Of a DNA stretch of 64,000 nt, positions 19,901 through 30,996 are shown piece after piece. Position numbers and translations under genes: made by a program. Source of the stretch: Agarophyton chilense (lineage: Eukaryota > Rhodophyta > Florideophyceae > Gracilariales > Gracilariaceae); assembly GCA_030374765.1 (NCBI GenBank), contig JARGXX010000037.1, positions 124,001-188,000 of the forward strand, given 5' to 3'. A model generated the notes under the pieces. That model had not been told where the DNA came from. It saw only the letters and a program-made list of their open reading frames with translations, and ran no database searches. Within the stretch, counting starts at the first letter, position 1. Each line of letters opens with the position of its first letter.

Positions 19901-22228
19901 GGCGAAACCCAAGGCGAAATCGATGAAGAGATACCTTGCTTCTACATGGAGACCCATTCACCATCTTTTGAAGAAGAGGAACAAGAGAACCTTGATGATT
20001 ATTCGGATGCAGACCCGTTCCTTGCATTAGCAGACACTGACCCTTCAGTTCAATTGGAGCGAATCTCGTGCACTGAGCCCCTCAATGGGCAACACGCCGA
20101 TACTTTTTGTGCGTCGATACGCTCTCGTCTTAACGGGGGGGAGGAGCTCCCCTTTTCACTCGATTCACGAGGAATACTGTTAAGACATGTCGAAAAGCAT
20201 GATCAAATCGTGATTCCACACGTGTTGAAGAGTCGAGTACTCCATCTGGCACACTACAGCAGCTTGTCTGGTCATCCAGGAGGAACGAAGTTGTTCATGA
20301 CTCTAAGAAGAGATTTTCACTGGCCTACTTTGGCAATGGAATGCCATGCTACAGTGAGGTTGTGTACAACATGTGCGAAGCATCGCGTGAAGCTTTACAG
20401 GAAGCGGAAACCGATGACTTTATTCCAGGCTAAAGCGCCTTTCCAATACGTCAGTATCGACATCCTAGGGGAATTGATTCGCTCAAGGCGAGGTTATCGC
20501 TACTTATTGGTAATCACCGACCGCTTCTCGAAGCTAGTGCGGACTGTGCCGCTGAAGCGGATAACCGCAGCCGTAATCGCATAGGCGTTTATCAAACACT
20601 GGGTATTTATATACGGACCACCAGATGTTCTGTTATCAGATAATGGGAAGCAATTCGTTGCGAAGTTCTTTCAGAATGTTTGCCGCATTATGGGCATTCG
20701 CAACCAGTTTACCACAACCTATCATCAGCGATGCAACGGTCAGGAAGAGCGTTTCAACCGCACGCTGATAGCATCATTACGACACTACATCGCGGACCAC
20801 CCGAATGAATGGGACATGCTTACAGATACTCTGTGCTACGCGTACAATACGCAAGTGCATAACTCTACAAAGACGGCACCGTTCGACCTCTTGCTCTCAC
20901 GTAACCCTCAGGCTTTACCGGTTGCGCTCGACCACGAGACAGAATTGGACGCGCCGACCCCGGCCAAGTACCATCTGAAATGGAGGAATGGCCTGAAGGC
21001 CAGAGCGGAAGAAGCCGCTAAGGAGTTATCAAAGACGCAAGCTCGCTATAAGCGAAACTATGACGCCAGAAGGCGAAGAGGAAATCCGGCAATCCGAGTA
21101 GGAGGTCACGTCTTCGTGCGGGTCGAAAGACCTGACAAACAGGAAGAATCTCGTCATAAGTTGTTGCCGATAGCAGCTGGACCCTTCAAAGTGGTGGACC
21201 TTGATGAAGACACAGTGGTCATCAAGACAGGTGAGGACGTTGAACGTGAATCGCGCGATCGCGTTGAAGTCGCGCCTGACCCGCAAGTGGAAGTCCAGGT
21301 ATCTGGTAGAAATAAGGAGGCAAGAGCGACAGAACGTCAAGGCAAAAACCCAAGTGACTCTGGGGAGAGTGAACCGCCACCGATGGCTCGAGCGGAGGAG
21401 AAAGCTCCTGATCTCTTACCGCCGGCGGTTGCGTACGCCAATCACGGACAGCTTCCGAAGTATCGGGATATGTCCGGTGGCACGCGCACACCCGTAAGTA
21501 CAGAAATGGAACCTGACAGCAGGAAAGATGTTTTGGAATTTGGCCCCAAGGACTTGGAAACGAGTGCACGCGAAAACGCGCCTTTGCCGCTTCAGACTGA
21601 ACCGTCAGGTGAAGCGCCACTCGCTGTTCCGCCGATATCGGCTCCCATCCCTCGTGGGCAGGAAGATGAAGAGGTATCGCCTCCTGTCGTGGTGCAAGCA
21701 CTATTGTCCACCAAACAGCGGCCATAATCGGATAAACCGAAGGAAGTTCATCCACGAATGGAATTGAGAAGTAGCAAGAAGTACGCTTCTATGGAACCTG
21801 GAAACCAGGATAGCTCTTTATCTGAGAAACGTTCTCAAGGAATGAGTACACTGCCCCTGCGGGCAGAACGACAGTGAGTCGACGAGCGAACGCTTAGCGA
21901 CGCTGAGACTGCTAACACAGAGACGCTTGGGTCAGCCCTAAGGCAATTCAATCCTGTTAACAGGAGTCTCGCGCCAACAGCGAAAGCATTGGGAAACGCC
22001 CAGGAATATGTTATGGATCGCATATGTGAACATGGCGAGCATGAAGATACTAGAGAATTACTATATCGAGTCCGTTGGTACGGTTTTCCTCCGGAAGCGG
22101 ATACGTGGGAACCTATAGCTCATATCCCCCGTTCGCAGCTCGTGCGATATCATCGACGCATGCGATTACCACTCCCCAGGGAGATCGACTTCTCGATAGT
22201 CGGGCTCATCGGCACATCCCATTTCTAA
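19838..22228 (+). pseudogene. Integrase and C-terminal chromodomain of element C
   Basis: One frame carries the zinc region (HYSSLSGHPG then CTTCAKHRVK), the catalytic Asp in SIDILGE near 20455, Asp in SDNGK near 20640 and Glu in EERFNRTL near 20740. The chromodomain follows at 21989-22180: YVMDRI, LLYRVRWYGFP, TWEPI and IPRSQLVRYHRR. Stops at 20582 (TAG for Gln), 21725 (TAA) and about 21875 (TGA) interrupt it. The integrase-chromodomain order defines chromoviruses, in which the domain steers integration to particular chromatin marks. Confidence 0.88.
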
Positions 22229-22520
22229 GTATGGGCTATAAAGGTAGTAAAAACTCGAAAGGCGAGAAGAAAACAAGAAGACATGTGGAAGAAACGTGAA
22301 AACACGCAAGCACAGGACATTTACTGATTATCACCTAGGACAAAATCGAGAAGCGAGAAGAAGGATTGAAGAACTCGAGAAGCGAAAAGGGAAGTATGAA
22401 ACTCGAGAAGCGAGAAGAAGAAGTTAAGAACTCGAGAAGCGAGAAGAGATGAAGACTAGAAGATAAGAAGGGAACGTGAAGACACGAAGTCATCGGAGTT
22501 TTATTGGTATCAAGATACCA
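22229..22520 (+). repeat. Purine-rich spacer of element C with actcgagaagcgagaag units
   Basis: Between the chromodomain and the antisense frame the plus strand is nearly all purine. The unit ctcgagaagcgagaagaag and variants recur about four times (22345-22450). It corresponds to 12569-12755 in element B. No protein is supported. Confidence 0.7.
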
Positions 22521-22557
22521 CCGCAAGGGTGTTGACTAGGAGTCTTTTCTGGGATCA

Positions 22558-24384
22558 TCAAAGAGACGTGCGAGAACGCAGGTTCGCAAGAAGCTGTGCG
22601 CGATCACCCTCAACTTGGTCCACGGGAAAGCCCGCATCTAAGAGGAACTGCCTCAGCGGATCCAAGCCTGGATCTTCGACCGGCACTGCACTCAGTTGTT
22701 GGGTAAACCCATGAAAGTTCTCTTGAGCCACTCCCGCCGCTGCGGATTGATCGACGGAAGTCGCTACGCCTGCCAGCTCTGGCTCGTCCTCGTAACCGAG
22801 TTCAGCCTCAGCTCCCGGCGCTTCCTCATACGGTTCCTCTCCGTTCTCGGATGGAGTAGCATCGTACACGTATCCAGTAAGCTGGTTCGGTGGCATGTCA
22901 CGCGGGTTCTCCCGAAGAAAGCGAGCCTGCTCGGAGGTGATCAACTGGCGCGTCCAGGGGTCGTACCAAACGAAATCTCCAGCACTTGCTGTTCGTCCAG
23001 GAGAATGGTCGTAGTGTCTTGCATGGGTTCCGCGAGCGGATTGATCAGCTGGCACTCCAAACCAATCGACACTGTCGATCAAATCCACAAGATGGAGGAA
23101 GTCGGCATGGTTCGCACGGGATCCCAGGACAAGGGAAAGATCGAGTTCTCTCGCATACTTTCGCGCTGTGGGCGACATGTACCAAACTCTAAAGGTTTCA
23201 TAAGCATCACACAGGAGGAAGACGGCCATCTTGGCGATAAACTCGGTATAAACCACCGTCCAATATCCTGAGAACAGGTCGTTAACCAACACGGACCCGA
23301 TGTAGGAGATCGCCGGTGGGAGCTCCACAGGGCAACCACGAGGACTCTCGATCGCCGCCCAATGCTCTGGAATACCGATGTAGCGCCCGAAGCGCGCGTT
23401 CCGCCGGATGCGGTCAATCTCGATCATTTGATACGGCACCAAATAGCCCAAACGTGATCGAGTACGACGTTCCCAACGGGGATAATCCCAATAGGGAATG
23501 TCACGCTTTCGAAGGAAGCGGAAATCCGCACGGAGAAGAGGTTGCTGAAAGTAGAGAGCTGCATCACGCACACCGCGCACACCGCGCCAACCGCTAACAT
23601 CGACTTCAACGAGTGTCTCGATATACGAGTAACTTTCACCGTCGGTACGGGCTTTCCAGGTATCTAGTTCCCAGTCCTGCGAGAGGAGAACCGTACTGAT
23701 GAATCGGTGAAGACGCTGGTAAATCAACTTGGTAAACCGCGTACGGGCTTCGGACAAGGTTTCCGTTGAATATCGCGCAATCGCCTTGTCTGGCAAAGCA
23801 ATATGGCTCGCCTTGTCGTCGCTATAAATCGAGTGTTTCGGAATACCGTCGGGGAAGTACCCACGGTGTACACACTGTTGTATCAACGCGTTATCGCGGA
23901 TAGGAACTGGATCAAACCAGGGCGATTGCGAGAAAAGTTCAACGTTGTCGAGAGGATCTCGTTCATAGAAATCTGCAGAGTGCGGGTGGCTTTGCTGAGC
24001 ACGACGAAAAGGAGCTCGAATCACACCCGCAGAGCCGACGTAAGCGGCGTTCGGCCTCGGACCCACGGTTGGCTGAGGTAACGGTACCGACCGGAATCCG
24101 GTGTACGATGTGGGGAACGAACGGTATGGACCAAGTTGAGCAGTAGGCTGCGACGCATAACCAACAGTGTTGGACGGAGCGCCAGAAGGCAAATCCTCAG
24201 AGGAGGGCTGAAACTGGTTGGACCCGGCGTTCGGATCCATCGCGAGAGATCGAGCTGAAGAGCGGTGAGGAACAGAATGCTGTTGAGAACTGTACGAGTT
24301 GGTCGGGCGGCGAGTAATTCGTGATGACGATGAGTACCCGGAACACCGGTCCAACTGCGTATAAACGCTTCTTGCATCCCTCAT
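22558..24384 (-). CDS. Antisense ORF of element C, 608 codons, unknown family
   Basis: The ATG at 24384 lies 24 bp inside the 3' LTR boundary and the frame is uninterrupted to 22558. The N-terminal 130 residues are Ser/Pro/Gln-rich. The core (about 140-450) is rich in Trp, Tyr and Arg with conserved blocks such as YWDYPRWERRTRSRLGYLVP and DLIDSVDWFGVP. The C-terminal quarter is acidic and ends in PLRQFLLDAGFP. No signal peptide or membrane helix is evident. The B copy keeps the same frame with many third-position changes, which suggests past selection on the protein. Transcription would have to start in or near the LTR, antisense to Pol. I do not recognise the family. Confidence 0.75.
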   Translation of the reverse strand: MRDARSVYTQLDRCSGYSSSSRITRRPTNSYSSQQHSVPHRSSARSLAMDPNAGSNQFQPSSEDLPSGAPSNTVGYASQPTAQLGPYRSFPTSYTGFRSVPLPQPTVGPRPNAAYVGSAGVIRAPFRRAQQSHPHSADFYERDPLDNVELFSQSPWFDPVPIRDNALIQQCVHRGYFPDGIPKHSIYSDDKASHIALPDKAIARYSTETLSEARTRFTKLIYQRLHRFISTVLLSQDWELDTWKARTDGESYSYIETLVEVDVSGWRGVRGVRDAALYFQQPLLRADFRFLRKRDIPYWDYPRWERRTRSRLGYLVPYQMIEIDRIRRNARFGRYIGIPEHWAAIESPRGCPVELPPAISYIGSVLVNDLFSGYWTVVYTEFIAKMAVFLLCDAYETFRVWYMSPTARKYARELDLSLVLGSRANHADFLHLVDLIDSVDWFGVPADQSARGTHARHYDHSPGRTASAGDFVWYDPWTRQLITSEQARFLRENPRDMPPNQLTGYVYDATPSENGEEPYEEAPGAEAELGYEDEPELAGVATSVDQSAAAGVAQENFHGFTQQLSAVPVEDPGLDPLRQFLLDAGFPVDQVEGDRAQLLANLRSRTSL

Positions 24385-24397
24385 GGTTCGCGCTTAA

Positions 24398-24408
24398 CGA
24401 GGGGGGTA
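24398..24408 (+). promoter_or_regulatory. Polypurine tract of element C
   Basis: The bases cgaggggggta directly precede the 3' LTR at 24409. A G-rich purine run at this place is the normal primer for plus-strand DNA synthesis. At the homologous place in B (14366-14377) the run is lost. Confidence 0.7.
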
Positions 24409-25074
24409 TGTAGTATTCTACTATGTCGGGGAATCCGATAGGCTGATTTTTCGCGAAGTCGCGGTTAAAACTCATAAGTGAGTGACATCATCAGCATTGT
24501 GATATGAAACGGCAACCGCGTAGGATGCCAGGAGGCAGGGTACATTGTTGGAACACGTGGTATCACGAGTGAAGTGGCCTGCAACGGCGCATGTAGTGGC
24601 GATCCACGTGGCTGGTTTTACTACCCTTTGTAGCTAGACGTCCATTAGGGACCGTACCCATACAGTGGTTTGGCTTAGTGGCTGACCACTTGGTATTATT
24701 TATATATTTATTTGGGCACTCACCCTGGCACACAGTATATAGTGTACCAGAGGTGAGCGCCGACTCCAAGTAAAGGAGACAACATGGGCATCATGACTAT
24801 TCTGTTCCTCGCTTAGGATTCCTTAACCGGAGATCCGGACGAGCTATAATAGATAGTCAGTCCCCAACCATTTCACGAGCCGTCTCGTACCTACGTTCCA
24901 TCAACGTTTTGCAGTTGCACTGTTCACCCTCGCTGGAGAGTAGTGGCCTTACACCCCACTTCCAGCTCGCTGGTGTTGTAGCTCTACCACCCGTTTTCCT
25001 TCGCCGCAAGCGACCTATCGGCAGTCCGAACGCTGTCGCAGGTGTCTGCTGTCTCCATTAGAGCGGATACTACA
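24409..25074 (+). repeat. 3' LTR of element C
   Basis: This 666-bp repeat is the partner of 14378-15043 with the same TGTAGTAT/ATACTACA ends. It holds the paired CACGTG boxes and TATA-like stretch at the same offsets. The antisense frame begins 24 bp to its left, so this LTR could also drive leftward transcription. Confidence 0.92.
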
Positions 25075-25310
25075 CGTGTTTTTCGCTCTGTATGGGCAGC
25101 AATTATCTCTTCGTTGATGGGACTCTTCGGTAGCTCTGATATCGAAGCCGTGTACTTACGAGCGAGTTCGAAATTAGACAATAGATTCGAGCCCTGTCGA
25201 AAGTTTCTGTGGAAGTCTGCCTTTGTCACGATCTCATGGTCAGAAAGCGCTGGATTGCCGCTTGACAAGGCGTATTGGCGATCAAGTATCATTCGTTGAA
25301 TGAGATAGCG
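25075..25310 (-). pseudogene. Unidentified coding remnant cut by element C
   Basis: The minus strand has an open stretch reading LRYLIQRMILDRQYALSSGN and on to PKSPINEEIIAAHTERK, ending exactly where the LTR begins. It looks protein-like, with mixed composition and amphipathic runs. The rest is missing beyond the LTR. It may be an older transposon or a host gene split by the insertion. I do not recognise it. Confidence 0.3.
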
Positions 25311-25599
25311 AAGGGTTAATGGGACGACTCGACGATACTAACCTTGTCGTGACTTTTTTGCAGGTCGCAGAGAAAACTTGATTTGTTTTACGCACAAAGA
25401 AGCATGATTTCTTCGTTGTAGAATTCTGGATCTCCAGAGAGCTGTCGTTCTTTACGACAAATGACACCTACAATTTGTCGACATATGCGAACTACGAGCG
25501 AGAATTTAAGTTCTTCTTTCTAGTGACCGATGAATTCGGACTCGAGATGTGCGTAGGTGGATGCCAAGGGATTAAATTTGTCAGTTTTGAGTTGAGAAC

Positions 25600-26540
25600 G
25601 GGATAAAACTGAAGGACAATGCCCTTCAAGGGGGTTTCTTCCCAGGACTTCGAGATTTCGCTCGCTTGAGGACTAGCTTGGTCTATGACAAGCTATAATG
25701 CTATTGCGTGCCGACGGCCGGTTAGGACCGGAGGTGCACACTGGTGGAACACGTGGACTGCACGGATGCCGACGCTCGAGTGCGAGGCGTTCCACACGTG
25801 GCCCGGATTCTACTTAATGGTTAGTATTATTTAGTAATGTCAGTATTTATTTAGCTACGCTATGGCTATTTAGTGTCTATTTTTCGGGCGAGCGCCTACT
25901 GTCAGAGGCCGCGCGCCACACTACTTAGGAGGTTGAGCACTGCTCCTCAGTAAAAACCCTCTTTAGAGATCCAAAGGAGGGGGTCTTGGCTCTGAGCTTT
26001 TCGCCTTCGGCGCGTCTTCACCGCATACTGCGTGAGCGCCCGTTTCACGTTAGTTCATCCACCCCTCTGTCAACTAAAGTGCTACCACCACCTTGGGTTC
26101 ATATTTAATGGCCGACACCTGTCGTAATCCTGCCCCTGTATAGGGTTCCGCCTCCGTTTTTCTCTTGTTCTCCTTTTTGGATCTCGTGAGTGGCGGCCTC
26201 ACTCACCCCGCTCGTCCCCTTCATACGAGTGTTTTCTCGCTCCTTTTCTGAAAATCGCCGTGATACTGCTCCGCCTAGGATTGGTCACACCCCGGACTGT
26301 GCCTTGCTCACCTAAACACTCTAAGTATATCCCGCCAGATTGGCCTCGGTCTTACACCCGACTCCGTCGTGTTTTTCCAGAGTTGCTCTGTTTCTGTGCT
26401 TCGCTTGGACGCGTCCTTTCCGCCTGAGGCGTGTCTCTCAATAGAGGAAGCTCCCGAACATCTTCGTGGTGTCTCCGCTCCAAGCGTTCTCCTACAAGAG
26501 CTTCGTTGGAGCGCCGTGGGTGGAAATGTAGTGTGTAAGT
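25600..26540 (+). mobile_element. A-type LTR and leader remnant
   Basis: There is no gene. Two CACGTG boxes (25750-25755 and 25795-25800) are followed by AT-rich TATA-like sequence, then ACTACTTAGG near 25920 and TCTTGGCTCTGAG near 25984. The same elements occur in the same order on the minus strand of element A (TACTTAGG, then TCTTGGCTCTGGG). The stretch is also dense in short hairpins, for example GTGAGT...ACTCAC around 26190-26210. It is probably a solo LTR plus leader or an end fragment. Confidence 0.5.
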
Positions 26541-29500
26541 ATTGACCGTTTCGCTTCTTTCCTTTAGCGAGAGAATGACAGAAGCGCTACCGTGAGTGTA
26601 GTGGCGGCGTCTTTCATGTGTAGTATGGGAATTTTTCGCATTTTTGCTACAAACATGTATTCTATCTGTATATGGTCATTGAACTCCTTCAGAAGACGAG
26701 AAAAGGATAAATTTCGAAACGCACGCGTGCGGCCAGTTGTTATGCAAATCGTACAGTTGTTATATGCTTCATCAGGTAGCGATGCCAGCGTAAGCGATCG
26801 CAGCTTCGCTTGGTGACAAGGTTGCTTCATCTCCCTCGGACGCATATAGTTGTATAGATGAAACTTCTTAGCAAAAACCTCTTCTTCTTTGATGATTTCA
26901 ATTCGATTGGTGATAGGTTGCTGGGACTGTAACTTAATGACTGATGGGGCAACGTACTGGTCACGACCGGGGGTAGCGTGGTAGAACGGGTTTTAAGGTC
27001 CGAATTTTTGACGGCGTCACTTCTGGAGTACTTGTTGTAATGGGCTGGCATTTACTGCGTAGTACAACGGGTCGGAGCTACACAAACGGTGGATTGAACA
27101 ATTGGTGGAAGAAATGTACCAAAGAAGGTAATTTAGTATTTTAACGGTGCTTACCTTACTCTAAGGGAGAAGCGTCACTCGAGCTAAGTAAATAGTAATG
27201 GCGAGGCGCTGGGATCTCCCTGGCACTGTAATGCTAATCTATTGCACTACTTAAAATAATTTAGTAATCTAAATGAGTCCAGCTGAGGTCGGCCAGTCCA
27301 CGTGGCGTCTGTAAGATCCCTAAAGGCCCGGCGGCTTACACAGCTCAACCGATATCGTTGCTCCTTCACAGGGCCCATAACTGTGGGAAGGTTGAACACT
27401 GACGCAACGCGCACGGCAAATTGAAAGGGAAGAAGTGTCAGCCGCCAAGCCCTTCTCGTCCCCTCTTTCTCCGCACTTTCGTCGAACCGGGGAGAGCTTT
27501 TTTGAGTTTCTATTGTAGGTTTGTTGAAAACTCTCTCTACGATCTTCACTAGTCAGGTACGTAATTTAACAGCTTACGTAAGGTTTACAACAGTAATATT
27601 GTTAGTTTTTCGTTTACTTTGTGGAACTTACGTTGTAGTATGAGCCTACAGCGAGTAAAGCCCAGAGGTTCTACGTATCAAAAAGAGCGCTGCAATGAAA
27701 ACCTTTTGTCCTGAGTGTTGTCAGATAGGGGTCCAGACGCACGAAATTGCGAGGTCGATGTTGTATTCTACTTGTTTGTGGTAGCATCATTTGAAGCTGA
27801 ACTCTCCCACCATTTGAGGAGATGGCTGACGTCTAGCAGGGGCTGGAATCAGCGAATACACTGTGCCGACGCCAGACTTCACCCCTTAAATTGAGGTCTC
27901 TGACTGTCTCCCCGCCGAGAAGGGTGCAACATCGAACTGCCAGCCTTAAAACGACTAGTATCAATGAAACCTTTGATTTATTTTGTGAAGTTTGTCACAC
28001 GCTTTAGTTTCCCGCCTTCCGGGAGAGGGGTCGGACACGTAATAGAGTGGGCATGAATCTCTTACGTTGTGCTGACGATTTCCTTCACCTCTTTAAAAGG
28101 GTACGCCAGGCATGTCATTCCCGGGAAATGGAAGGTATCGAGCTGTTAAGCAAAACAAAATAGACCAGTTACATGCGCACCTCATCCGATTTAGTTACAT
28201 GCCATTCTTCAACGGTCAGAAAGTCCACAGCCGTGCTATCGGCACCCCTTGATAAGGTCTCCTCGCCAACAGATAACGCGTCAAGTATACGCTCGAGATA
28301 GGTGCAGTCGTTCAGCCATGACTGATATTGTTTGGGAAGTTACGTTTTATTGTCCATTTCTGTAGAATCGATGTTCTTATTCTTTTTTTGTGTGTTCTCT
28401 TTTATACTCATTATTTCTTCTATTTTTAGCTGTGCATGTGCATGCTCTTTCGAGACTATGCAGGCTCTCTCTCGACAGTACAGTCTGTTTGGCTATTGAA
28501 TTCAACCAATGCTCTTGCCTTGATTCACGACTCTTCTCAGCATTCTTGTGAAGCAACCCCTGGTTCACTTCTGCTTATCATTTCTTATGTAGTCGTCTGT
28601 TGGTTGCTTTCGTTTCTAATGTCCTTGGACGTCACCTGTTTAACACCTGGTTCTTGACATTATTATAGGTTTCATTAACCGTTGCTTAGGATATTGCATG
28701 AAACCACTTTGCACTTTTTGTTCTATCGGTTTATCTAAAGACGTCAAGTTGTCCCTAAATTCATTGTGCCCGACTCGTTATCTAACATACCACAACAGTA
28801 CTATTTTCAAAAGACCTTGACAACATGGGCTCTTCTCAATCGACACCGATTTGCACTCGTGACACGCTCATCGTCCTGCTAATACTATGGTTTTTGTAGT
28901 AAACAGTTGGGCATGTGAGGTGGTCTCGGTTTACAAGCGCACTTAGATATCGATAAACATCGCTCATTTAGTGTGTTTTCCTGGTGCTACAAGGGGGGGG
29001 GGGGGTTCTTTAATGTGAGATGGTAGTGGGGATGGCTAGCTGCCTCAATGTCAAGATTCTCTCTTTGTACGCAGCATTGGTCCATTGGATCTTTCTTCCA
29101 GAACAGAAAGTTCGTCCAAGCGAGCATTCCTTCTTAGCTTTATACACATCACCATGGACAAGCGTTTTTGCCCTCTACCCCTTAATAAATTAGTCTGAAC
29201 AAGCTGTGAAGCGCAGCCAGAATCGTAAAAAATGGACAATTTTGATTTTTGTAAATTAGAGAAAGGTCGTAAACAGGACAGTCCGCAAACCTTCTAAATT
29301 TGTTCAACAGAATAATTCTGTTCAACGAAATCAAAATTTGATTGCAAGCTATTGAAGCCAAAAGCCTGCAAGAGGTATTCATTTGGACGTCACTTCCACA
29401 CAATTGCAAGAAGAATGTGTCGAAAGATATCTGGCTGACCCAAGGCAACCTGAAATCGTATTGCTTTCTTCAAGCCCAGTTCCAAGAAAGTAACATAATT

Positions 29501-29871
29501 TTCAATGCAAATTCGCCCAACTTCGAGTATTTCAACTGCTCGACGAAGATATAAAACGAACCGAGTAAATATCTTTTACAGATGCAGTGCATCCAACGTT
29601 GCTTGACGAAGGTGCTTAACTGGTTTGTCTATGTACACTTACAAATGAAAGAAGCAGAACAGAATTCCTTCAAGATGTTGGGCACATGCGCAATCCGCTA
29701 GATTAACCAGTAGCAGCACGCTGTTCACACTCTCCTTTTGCCGAGGAGGAAGCTGCCCAGTTAGTGCGCAAGGCCGATAGAATGATTGGCGCATTGTCAG
29801 GCACGTGCTTCATACTAGCAATCAGTCGCTGTTGCACCACGCTCCGTCAAGGCAGCAAGCTGCGTACGCTT
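26541..29871. other. Gene-poor interval
   Basis: I see no convincing gene. Open stretches are short and lack recognisable motifs. A run of G (13 bases) lies at about 28993-29005. The interval separates the retrotransposon block from the compact host gene block. Confidence 0.6.
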
Positions 29872-30450
29872 TTACTCCGATGTGATAGGGAATTCAAACA
29901 CGACATCCTTTCCGGTGAGTTTCTTGTACACGGACTGGAAAGTCTGAGTCTTGTATTCAATGTTTGGTTGATCCTTCGGATCCAAGAAAACTCTCAATAA
30001 ACGAGAACCATCCACCTTGTAACGCACGCGCTTGGCAACAATCTCTGTCGGGAACACAAGATCTTCCAAGATCTGTTCGTGAACACTCGTCAGGGTGCGA
30101 GAGCGAGGTCTTTTCTGCTTTTGCAAACGGCTTCCACTCTTCTCGCGGGGCAAGATACGGCGCTGCGCAACAATGATGACCGGCTTTCCAGAGAATTTTT
30201 TCTCAAGTTCACGAACAAGTCTGGTTTGGATCTTGTGGAATTTTTGAAGAAGACGATAAGGAACGAAGATTACGACGGCAGTTTTACCGCCCGGACATTC
30301 AACTTCCTTCGCAGCTGAGATGAAGAGTTCTCGTAACTCAGCCTTGACTTCGGAGCCGCTGGCTTCCAAATCGGCGAGAGCCTGAGCGACGTTCTTCTCG
30401 AGAGGCTCCGGCTCGGCGCCCTTCTCCTTTTGGATCTTGTGAAGCACCAT
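29872..30450 (-). CDS. RPS7: 40S ribosomal protein S7 (eS7)
   Basis: The 192-residue product is a component of the small cytosolic ribosomal subunit, acting in subunit assembly and translation. It shows the family's blocks in order: [75 protein letters not shown] and [15 protein letters not shown] at the C terminus. The frame is open upstream to 30591, but the ATG at 30450 ([11 protein letters not shown]) gives the usual family length and start. The tRNA gene lies about 230 bp upstream on the other strand. No intron is needed inside the frame. Confidence 0.95.
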   Translation of the reverse strand: MVLHKIQKEKGAEPEPLEKNVAQALADLEASGSEVKAELRELFISAAKEVECPGGKTAVVIFVPYRLLQKFHKIQTRLVRELEKKFSGKPVIIVAQRRILPREKSGSRLQKQKRPRSRTLTSVHEQILEDLVFPTEIVAKRVRYKVDGSRLLRVFLDPKDQPNIEYKTQTFQSVYKKLTGKDVVFEFPITSE

Positions 30451-30680
30451 TGCGAGAACTTGCGCAGCGGAGTGATGTACTTGGGGAAAAGGCTCAGTAG
30501 CGGAAATGGGCGTTGATCGATGGTCCCCTTGAGTGGCGGGCATATGAGTTGCGGAGAGCTGTTGTTGTCGCCGTCGACGACCCTCTGCCAAATTATTTCA
30601 AAAGCGGTGGAAAATTTTGTCTGTAACATAATGATAGTATATAATTATATGTTCTGCCACTTATCATCATCAGAAGAGAG

Positions 30681-30751
30681 ACGCCGGTGGTATAGTGGTA
30701 GCATACGCCCCTGCCACGGGCGAGACCCGGGTTCAATTCCCGGCCGGCGTA
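30681..30751 (+). tRNA. trnG-GCC: tRNA-Gly (anticodon GCC)
   Basis: The 71-nt gene has a perfect 7-bp acceptor stem (ACGCCGG with CCGGCGT), the D-arm GTATAGTGGTAGCAT typical of eukaryotic Gly tRNAs and an anticodon stem CGCCC/GGGCG. Its loop is CTGCCAC. A T-arm CCGGG-TTCAATT-CCCGG follows, with discriminator A. No intron is present. CCA is not encoded. The A-box and B-box (GGTTCAATTCC) internal promoter are in place. Confidence 0.96.
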
Positions 30752-30757
30752 CATAAC

Positions 30758-30763
30758 TTTTTT
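30758..30763 (+). terminator. RNA polymerase III T-run terminator
   Basis: Six T residues begin 7 bp after the tRNA-Gly discriminator base, the usual Pol III stop signal. Confidence 0.8.
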
Positions 30764-30996
30764 CCCAACGCACTACTCTTAGAGGGGCTAGAGGAATGCG
30801 AGTGGGCTACTGAGAGATGTTAAACAACACTACAGAAGCAGAGAAACGCAACCTTGCACTTTCTGGAATCTACGTTCATCTCTGGTTGACAACATGAACG
30901 AAGGATTCTTCTCAACCCACTCTCTTCAGATTCAAAATCCCCGCATCCCTACCCCGAACTTTTTCTCTCAGTCGCTGACTCCGTGTGCTTTAAGAC

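Larger units (their letters stand above)
14378..25074 (+). mobile_element. Element C: full-length chromovirus-like LTR retrotransposon, defective
   Basis: The two LTRs are each 666 bp with TGTAGTAT/ATACTACA ends. Between them, in order, are Gag frames, protease, RT, RNase H, integrase, chromodomain, a purine-rich spacer, a long antisense frame, a G-rich polypurine tract and the 3' LTR. The outer flanks (aatgc before 14378, cgtgt after 25074) do not match. The left side is element B rather than the original target, so no target-site duplication is expected. Pol has several stops and frameshifts. The antisense frame is intact. Confidence 0.9.

Noticed and set aside
10930-20584. TAG read as Gln (alternative genetic code) in elements B and C
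   Set aside because: At least one TAG (near 19750) replaces a residue that is Ser or Ala in relatives, TAA and TGA stops also occur, and host genes end in TAG.
28993-29005. G-run as a functional quadruplex or element end
   Set aside because: A simple homopolymer with no flanking repeat or gene. Length slippage or base-call noise is as likely.
29872-30591. 239-residue version of eS7
   Set aside because: The added 47 residues do not fit the family. The ATG at 30450 gives the standard start and length.
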